From: Aquatica leii
Lineage: Eukaryota; Arthropoda; Insecta; Coleoptera; Lampyridae
Length of the DNA: 64,000 nt
Assembly: GCA_035610365.1 (NCBI GenBank)
Contig: CM069432.1
Coordinates: 71,862,520-71,926,519 of the forward strand
Direction: 5' to 3'
The number at the start of each line of letters is the position of its first letter. Position 1 is the first letter of the stretch. The position numbers were made by a program, and so were the translations under genes. The notes under the pieces were generated by a model. That model searched no databases. It saw nothing but the letters and a program-made list of their open reading frames with translations, and was not told the DNA's origin. This document shows, one piece after another, positions 57,186 through 64,000 of this stretch.

Positions 57186-57290
57186 GATGCATTGGTGAGC
57201 AGCGCGGTCGCGGTTTACGTCGCGACTCAGATCGATATTGAAGTCGCGATCGCAGCGGTTGCGGCTTACACCGATGATTATGGTGATGCA
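57186..57290. repeat. GC-rich palindromic islet
   Basis: A 100-base GC-rich block in AT-rich DNA. GTCGCGACT and AGTCGCGAT face each other around 57235, and GCGGTCGCGGTTTAC and GCGGTTGCGGCTTAC are near direct repeats. No protein motif is convincing. Confidence 0.5.
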
Positions 57291-57849
57291 ATTCCACTAT
57301 AAAAAATGCAGTTTTATTGTAAAGTTAAACAAGTATTTTAATTTTGCAGTAGTTTTTAATTTGTTTATGTATTTAAATTAAAATTAGAAATTGTAGGTTG
57401 TGTTGAGAAAACCAAAAATGATCAGAAGAATTATTTACAGTAACGAATATAAAGAATTAAACTTAATTTTAAATCAATGTAATAAATTATCTTTTTTTCA
57501 ATAATATTACTTCTAAGAATAATTAAATTTGCACAGATCATTTAAATCACCTAACTTACAATTACAAACAAAAATAATATTACTCTATTTATTTAACTGT
57601 TATAAATATTAAGTATGTTCTATACAATTGTGTTGGTTAACAACCGACATTAATAGTTATCTGTGATATTGGTTTGCTTATTACGCTAGATAAGCAACAA
57701 GAAATTCGTGTTTATCAAATGTTTATGACTACGTTTATATACAGAAAAAAACGCAACAATTTTCGCACGTTGCTTTGTTTCAATATTCTTCTTTAATGAG
57801 TAAGTAAATTCTATATGGTCTAAAGTGGACAAATACGCTTACAAGTTTG

Positions 57850-58230
57850 CTACAAGCTACTAGTAGTTTACGAACCTGCAAGGCCAACTCGCTGTAGGAT
57901 TGAAGCAATACACTGTCGGAGAGAGGGGGTTCAAGTGACTTTATTTTAAAGGGCGTCAGATATTTTTTTGCAGAAATAGCTCCTGCTAGATCAGCACAGG
58001 AGGCTCAAACCTTGTACAAATATGTTAAGCTTTGTAAAGCTGGAGGAAAGGAAGGAAGAAACCAAATCGTTAACAATTGCAATTTAATTACTTTAGAATG
58101 GTACATAGATTAAAATTTGAATCAATAACAATTACGAGATAACTTGATAGCATCAAAGTGAATAAATTGAGTCCGAGTACAAATATAAGTAGGTACTAAA
58201 ACATCAGAAGTATCGGCAACTTACACTACA
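57850..58230 (+). repeat. Dispersed repeat related to 12598-12750
   Basis: Shared strings in the same order include TACAAGCT, TTACGAACCT, GGCCAACTC, GTCGGAGA.AGGGG, AAAGG(G)CG(C/T)CAGAT, GATCA(C/G)CAC and CAAAC(C)TTG. The second copy carries a 20-base insertion. A later TATCGGCAAC string is shared with 13125. Both look like the same LTR-type element, with GGCG(C/T)CAGAT as a candidate primer site. Confidence 0.5.
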
Positions 58231-58804
58231 CTAAAAACAAAAGTGTAACAACCAGAACATACAAAAAAATCTTTGTCAGTAAATTACATTAATAATATTA
58301 ATAATTAACAGTTGACGTAATCAGCATGCGTACCAAGATTTAGGTGCACTTAACATAAATTAGAGTTTTTATTTGTTTTTCTATTCTATTGCTATTGCGC
58401 ATTTGTAGGTGTTTTTAAGTTAGTTTAGTACAACAACTTATTATAAAAAAGAATAAAAACATTTCAATTGTTTTAGTAGTAGTTAGGAATAAATAACACA
58501 AGACATCTATTGTAGGATAAACTTAAGACCTATAATATCTATTTATGTAAAATGTCAGATAGATCTTTTAAAGTCTGAAATTTGTAGCATTAGAAAAAAG
58601 GCGGGAAATAAAAATAGTAATATTCCTCGCGAAGAAATGAGCACCACGTAATTTTATGCCAAAACCTGGTACGCGCCCTAAAACGTCATCAAGGTTGCTA
58701 AACGACAAAACAGAGAAATTTAATTTAAAAAAAAATCAAGTGGTACAAACTAACTTTATAATAAACAAAAACTAAAATAAACTCAATGTTAACAATAATA
58801 TCAA
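58231..58804. other. No recognised gene
   Basis: AT-rich apart from a mixed patch at 58600-58690 with no readable protein. Confidence 0.45.
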
Positions 58805-58808
58805 TTAA

Positions 58809-59678
58809 GTTGTCCATAGGGATTTACATGCTAATATTTTGACCCTATGTTAACCTATGTATCTATGTGCGTTTGATACAACTTCTTATTGAAAAAAATA
58901 AAACAGAATTTTTTCTACATAATGCACATTTTGCAAACACCACATCTGTTCTTATTTAATTTATTGTAGCATTTAAAGCTCAAATAATTATGTGAAAAAT
59001 GAGATCGTGAGAATCAGTTTACCTTTAAAACTTGCAAAACGTTGTAAACGTAAGTCTTTAATGAAATAGATGATAGATGTCAGTTTGACAAAAAAGTAAA
59101 ATAATTGTAATAAATTAATAATTTTATTAATTAAAAATTCCTTATTTTCAAATGCTTGTTACACAACCAATAGGTAGTGCTATGTACTGCATCTCTAGCC
59201 TGCGGTTTGATTTTAGACATAGGATAGGTATTTAAAAAATGAGTTTTTATTTTAACATGTTTTCTAGTGGATGATAATTCTTAAGCTGTTGTTCAGTAAA
59301 AAGTTAATGAAACTACTAGCAACGGTTGACTTATTTTATAATTTTTGTCAAAACTTTTATTGACGTATAAAAACACATACTTTTATTAAAATCTATTAAC
59401 ATACAACATGAAATAAGAGCTAACAATAAAAAAAATTAAGTATAAGAATAATGCAAATTTAGACAATATCCTAATAATAAGGTTATTACAATAGTTATTT
59501 ATTATTTTACATTATGTCAAACACTCATTTTTCGCGTAATTATTTGAATTTTAAATGCTACAATACATTAAATAAGGACAGATGTGGTGTTTGCGAAATG
59601 TGCATTCTGTAAAAAAATGTTTATGTAATGTTAAAAATTTTTATTTTTTTAATAGCATGTAAATCCCTATGGACACCT
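58809..59678. mobile_element. TTAA-flanked MITE with about 190-bp TIRs
   Basis: The ends read GTTGTCCATAGGGATTTACA and, inverted, AGGTGTCCATAGGGATTTAC. Similarity of the arms extends inward to about 59000 and 59515 and includes a shared TTTGCAAACACCACATCTGT-like string. TTAA lies directly outside both ends (58805-58808 and 59679-59682). TTAA duplications are typical of piggyBac and Kolobok transposons. The 500-base interior has no coding capacity, so it depends on another element's transposase. Confidence 0.75.
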
Positions 59679-59682
59679 TTAA

Positions 59683-62600
59683 AAAAAAGCGCTGTATATA
59701 CAAGAAATAAATTAGCTGTGTTAAACTACAACTAACCGACGTGAGCAGATAACGCATCGTAAAATATTAATTTACTGACGTTAAAGAACCTAAAATTCTT
59801 AATCCCTCGATTAGTATCCAACAACCAAAATAAAAAATTAAATAACTTACCGTCGCAAAGTACATTGTAGGAGTACACGAAGTAAATATATTTATGATTA
59901 CGTATTGTTAATTGTTTTTTTTAATTACTATATAATTTTTCTTTTGATACAAGGATATGGCTACTAATCCTTTGAGTAATTTGGATTTTCTTTTCTTATT
60001 ACTAATACTCTAAAGAACGTTAATAAAATTATAGTCACATTAAAGTTTAAAAGAAAAGCTTGCGTGTTTTTGAGTGTTCTTCTTCTATTCACCGTGGTCG
60101 TTACATGGGCGGCGTTGCAATAAAGAAAATGAAAAGGGTTTTGTTCTCAGTAAAAAAACAAAAAAATACAAAAAAAGTTGCGTAAAGAACTACTTTAATT
60201 GTGGAAGAGTTTTTGCCAAAATTCAGTTAAACCAAAATTGGGTTAAACAAAAGTTAATTTTAGAATTCTGAAAGCGTGGTGCCAGTAAAAAAAAAGATCC
60301 GACCTGGTCCATACGGTACCTGTGGCACTAATTGTGCTTCCTAAAATACCAGCAACAGTTAAGACAGAATACCATTAATGTCCGCCAATTTACAAAATCC
60401 AACAAAAGATCATCTTAATAGAATCATATGCATGTAAACAACGATGGCGCTACAGTTGCAGAATTTATGATGACTCTTACTTTCACTTCCAGTTTTCTTT
60501 CTGAAAAAAAAATAAAGGATGCTTGGTAAGTGAATATAATTTACAAAACGTTCAATAATCGCAAAAGTAAAACGTAGTTTGACTCGATTAACATACATAT
60601 ATCAATTATAGATCACCGGGAGGATTAAAGGTTATGAAAAAAATACTGCTAGTAAACGCAGTCAATATAAATGTATAAAGTTTGTTATATTTATACTAAT
60701 TTAAAAAATATAGGTTGCAATACTATGTAAAGTTGTAATTATTGTATATTTTTACAATCTCGTACGCATAGTTTTAGTTACGCAAGTATTTATTTACGAA
60801 AAAAAAACAAAAATATATAGATACTAATTTTTATTGTAAAAATTAAAATCAAATTTATAAACAAAATTACGGCACGTTTTTTTTTATTTTTATTTTATAT
60901 TTGAGCGTTGTTTCTAAATTGTTCTTAATACGTAAGAAATCTAAGAGTATATACTATATATCGATTCCAAAGGTACAGCATTAAAAGTTTCTCTTTCAAG
61001 ATGATAATGCTTTTGAGAGGCGTACTATAATCTTTTCGAAAAGTTTCTATCACGTTATTAAGTATAATGTAACATCGAGCCTGTCAAATAGTAATACTTT
61101 TTAAAGTTTACCTTAAAATTAATTTCTTTTATATAATCTACGGATTTAGTTATTTTGTTAGTTATAATGCAAGTATAAAATAGTAAAGTTTGTTTGTTGC
61201 ACTTTTTGTTCATTTATGTTGTTTAAATATTTCTTAAATTTTAAAACTATTGCTTTACAATTTTAGTTACCTACTCTTAACCTTTAAACAGGTTTCACTT
61301 AGTTGTGATTTTATAAGATATTTATTGTAATCTAACTAACTGACTTAACACAACAAATACAAAAACAAAATTAATTATTTTAAAGTTATTATTATAAAAC
61401 CACTTTACGAAACTTATTATTACAAAAAACAATTTTAAACCATGATCAACAACTGAAGTTTGTCCTCGCACGATTTCGAGATCACGTAATATATTTAACC
61501 AACAATTCTCTTTGCATTTCTCGCAAATTACAAAGTTTCACTACTTGTTAAAGACTTTATGTACAGATTATAAATGATAAATTAAAATTTGAATTACTCT
61601 CTTTAACCAATGTTTACAGACTAAAAACATTTTTTTGCGAATAACACAATTCTTGTAGCTGATAAACAAGTATTTAATACAAAGTTATTTAAGTATCTTG
61701 ATTTATTAGAGACACTTATGTTTAGTTTTTAATAAAAATTACCTAAAACAATATTTTTGTTATGATTTTTAAATTGCAGTTTAATAATTTTTATTATGAT
61801 TTCTACTAGGTTTTACAAACTATTACAAACAAATTTATTAATAAAACAATATCAAATGTAGTTCTTCAAACGGTACATTAAGTTTAAGCAATCAGTATTA
61901 TTAAAGTATCAATTACCAACCGACTTACCGAGTAACTTACTTACATTCTCATTAAAATGCGTGAGATTGTTTTTAACAGAATGTATATTTGTACAGCAAG
62001 CAAACTAATTTGTAATTGTGTAAAACTACACATACAATTTCTTGAAATTGGACGTCTAAATTAAATAGAATAAATTATGTACTCAGAATTTTAACTTTTT
62101 GTAATAGCTAGGATAAATTCAAACACGCAAAAACCTATAATCAAGTGTTTTAGCTAAGACAATGCTACACTTAATAAAAACTATGTTTCACGTATTAAAG
62201 TACGTAGTTAATCTATTCAACTTGAGTTGGCATCTAAAGTTATATTAATTTAAACCTCTCTAACTTATGTTAGAACACGTTTAGTAACTTTAGTATTTCG
62301 CATTTAACATCTATTATATGTATTTGAAATTTTACTTGTAGGATTATAACTAGTCACTTCTGAAAACGTTTTAATAATGCGACGGTTAATAACATGCCAT
62401 ACGTCACTATAAAGGGTGTATCTAATTAACGGACTGTTATTTTAGCAGGTGAAATTAGAGCATAAATATAAAAAAAAATGTCAAAATTAAAGTTCCATTA
62501 AAACATCAAAATTTTTACCAAAATAAATTGTAAATTACGGACCTGCTGCATTAACTAAGTCTCCTAAAGTTGTTGACACCACAAATATAAATAAATTGTT

Positions 62601-62983
62601 TTAAGAGATGCAAATTTTTTCTCAACAATTTGCTGACAACAAAAATAAAAGCAAATAGAAAATAATGTCATCGCATAAGGCGTAGTTAAACTCAATACTG
62701 TGGTTAAATCAAATTGCTGTTCTGCACACTGTTTTTAAAGTACACTAGATAATACCTAAAAGATAACGTAATCTCAGATGCTTAAATTTAGATAATGTTA
62801 CGTAATTCAGTTATACAATTAATGAAAAACACTGAAAAAATAAAGTAAACATGCAAAACAAGTATTTCTGTAATTCTCCGCCAATAAACAGCCTGATTAA
62901 GCTATTTCTTAAAATACCTGCACAAGTATTAATAGAAAACTAACACCGAAAGTTATACTTTGTTGAATTTCACGAGAGTTTCC
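59683..62983. other. No recognised gene over 3.3 kb
   Basis: AT-rich. A lysine-rich plus-strand frame at 60074-60271 and a nearby KKKDPTWS string are protein-like but unplaced. A donor-like GGTAAGTG follows at about 60525. Confidence 0.4.
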
Positions 62984-63228
62984 TTTATTCCACACATGCG
63001 TGTTGTGTAATTTCAGCACTCCATTTTGTGTAAATCATCTGAAAATATTTTTTTGGCATTAGAGTCAGGGTCAAAATAAGCTTCTCGTTGCCGCAACCTG
63101 TCATAAAACTCAGGTAGCGGTTCAAAATCAACGTCGGATAACTGTTGAACTTGTTGAACATGGTAAGGGTACAAAGGTACACTTAGCACACTGGTCACCT
63201 TTTCATAGTCAAAATTTGACCTTGGACC
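62984..63228 (-). CDS. Terminal exon of an unrecognised host gene
   Basis: On the minus strand a pyrimidine-rich tract ending TTTTTCATTCAAG precedes 63228. From there 71 codons run to a stop at 63013-63015. The sequence reads GPRSNFDYEKVTSVLSVPLY, then PYHVQQVQQLSDVDF, EPLPEFYDRLRQREAYFDPD and NAKKIFSDDLHKMEC. It is compositionally balanced, with charged and aromatic residues and no repeats, unlike the chance frames elsewhere. AATAAA follows 24 bases after the stop (62984-62989), which would give a very short 3' end. I do not recognise the protein. The upstream exons would lie beyond the window, and PLE 4 would sit antisense in the last intron. The continuation of the open frame to 63462 is intron and PLE antisense, so I end the exon at the acceptor. 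Confidence 0.55.
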
Positions 63229-63346
63229 CTTGAATGAAAAAACTAAATAAATGCATAATAGAAAAATTACAAATTTAACTTTGATGTCTTGACTGGTGAC
63301 GTAAAAATAAAATATAAATATAATAAAATATAAATAAAACGTTTTA

Positions 63347-64000
63347 TTGAAAATTGATCGTGATGCCTGCCAAACTATCAAATCTTCCAATCTATCTCCA
63401 GAAAGTAAACGTCGACTTACCCCTTCAGATTCTAAACCACCTCGTCTATATAAACTTCCCAAACTTTATAAACAAGGTATACCATTTGAATCTATCGTCA
63501 GTACTATCAAATCTGCTATCTACAAGTTAGTCAAGTTTTTGTTCAGCATTCTTTGCAAATTTACATCCTTAATTCTCAGCATTTTATTGAACGCTTGGAA
63601 ACTTGAACCCTAAGATCTTCTTGTGAGTTTTGATGTCTTTTTTACCAATGTTTCTATTAACATTTTGTTTATTATCATCAAACAGTTTCTGGCTCAACTT
63701 GGCAAGGGTTTGAGTCTGGTTCCTCTTATTGATAAGTGTTTATCATCCACTTACTTCCAGTTTGATAACAAGTTCTGCGAACAGGTTTCTGGTATTGCTA
63801 TGGGTTCTTTTCTATCATCTGTTGTTCCTAACATTTTTATGAAATCCTTTAAAATGGTTGCTTTAGAATCATCAATATTAAAACCTAAAGTAAAGTAAAG
63901 TTTAGGTATGTTGACCAGACGTTTATTGTTTGATTTCATGGTCATCTCGAATTGTCTAAGGTTTTTGATCATCTAACCAATTAATACCTTGCTATTAAAT
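63347..64000 (+). pseudogene. Penelope-like element (PLE 4), cut by the window end
   Basis: Plus-strand frames give SSNLSPESKRRLTPS then PPRLYKLPKLYKQGIPFESI and VSTIKSAIYKL (63370-63540), the PLE segment 'PR.YGLPKiHK...PlRPIvS...s'. SFDVFFTNVSIN (about 63630) is motif A with its aspartate. KCLSSTYFQFDNKFCEQVSG and IAMGSFLSSVVPNIFMKSF (about 63740-63850) are motif B. RYVDQTFIV (about 63908) is motif C with the second aspartate changed to glutamine. A shift lies between the first two pieces. The GIY-YIG domain would lie past 64000. This copy reads as a different family from PLE 1 and is the least eroded. Confidence 0.85.

Noticed and set aside
57920-57980. Possible tRNA-like T-arm (GGTTCAAGT)
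   Set aside because: No cloverleaf could be folded around it, and the string lies inside the dispersed repeat shared with 12598.
63229-63462. N-terminal extension of the host-like exon (MGSLYRRGGLESEG...)
   Set aside because: It is the antisense of PLE 4 coding sequence and a hydrophobic intron stretch; the splice acceptor before 63228 explains the exon better.

Overview
The window is very AT-rich, non-coding-dominated eukaryotic nuclear DNA. Its transposon mix is Penelope-like elements, a BEL/Pao LTR element, a THAP-type P element, Transib-like, piggyBac, Tc1-like and tyrosine-recombinase relics, and non-LTR retrotransposons. This points to an animal, most likely an arthropod or insect; I cannot name the species. 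There are no bacterial-style operons, and I saw no tRNA, rRNA or CRISPR. Almost everything recognisable is a decayed or non-autonomous mobile element. The one good candidate for host coding sequence is a short terminal exon at 63013-63228 on the minus strand.

Layout. 1-2029: featureless. 2018-7397: a Penelope-like element (PLE, minus strand) with a hammerhead-like motif at its 3' side, split by a 5'-truncated LINE (4402-7058) flanked by a 13-bp target duplication. 9710-11221: a BEL/Pao relic on the plus strand. 11409-15640: a second LINE (minus), itself split by an LTR-element-like segment (12598-14150). 17126-18283: a palindrome-rich element with 26-bp terminal inverted repeats. 20330-20870: a tyrosine recombinase relic (minus). 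23935-24300: the C-terminal zinc-finger part of a pogo/jerky-like transposase (minus). 24797-30665: a structurally complete BEL/Pao element (minus) with two 225-bp LTRs and a perfect 5-bp target duplication, but with several coding lesions. 30961-31200: a piggyBac relic. 32300-33270 and 36600-37140: two more PLE fragments.

40096-44066: two arrays of the same 28-bp repeat in opposite orientation about 3.4 kb apart, with an unrelated 17-18-bp array between them. 44224-45040: a Tc1-like relic with long inverted repeats. 47440-48680: a Transib/RAG1-like transposase relic (minus). 49620-54046: a P-element-type transposase gene (minus) with a THAP domain and two phase-consistent introns. Its first intron holds a foldback element (52228-53783) built from GGCGCC-rich arrays and flanked by a perfect 9-bp duplication. 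57850-58230: a repeat related to the segment at 12598. 58809-59678: a TTAA-flanked MITE. 63013-63228: the host-like terminal exon. 63347-64000: a fourth PLE running off the window.

The elements do not cooperate as a pathway. What can be read is their history of nesting: a LINE in a PLE, an LTR-like segment in a LINE, and a foldback element in a P-element intron. The two arrangements most worth follow-up are the foldback element at 52228-53783 and the facing 28-bp arrays at 40096-44066.
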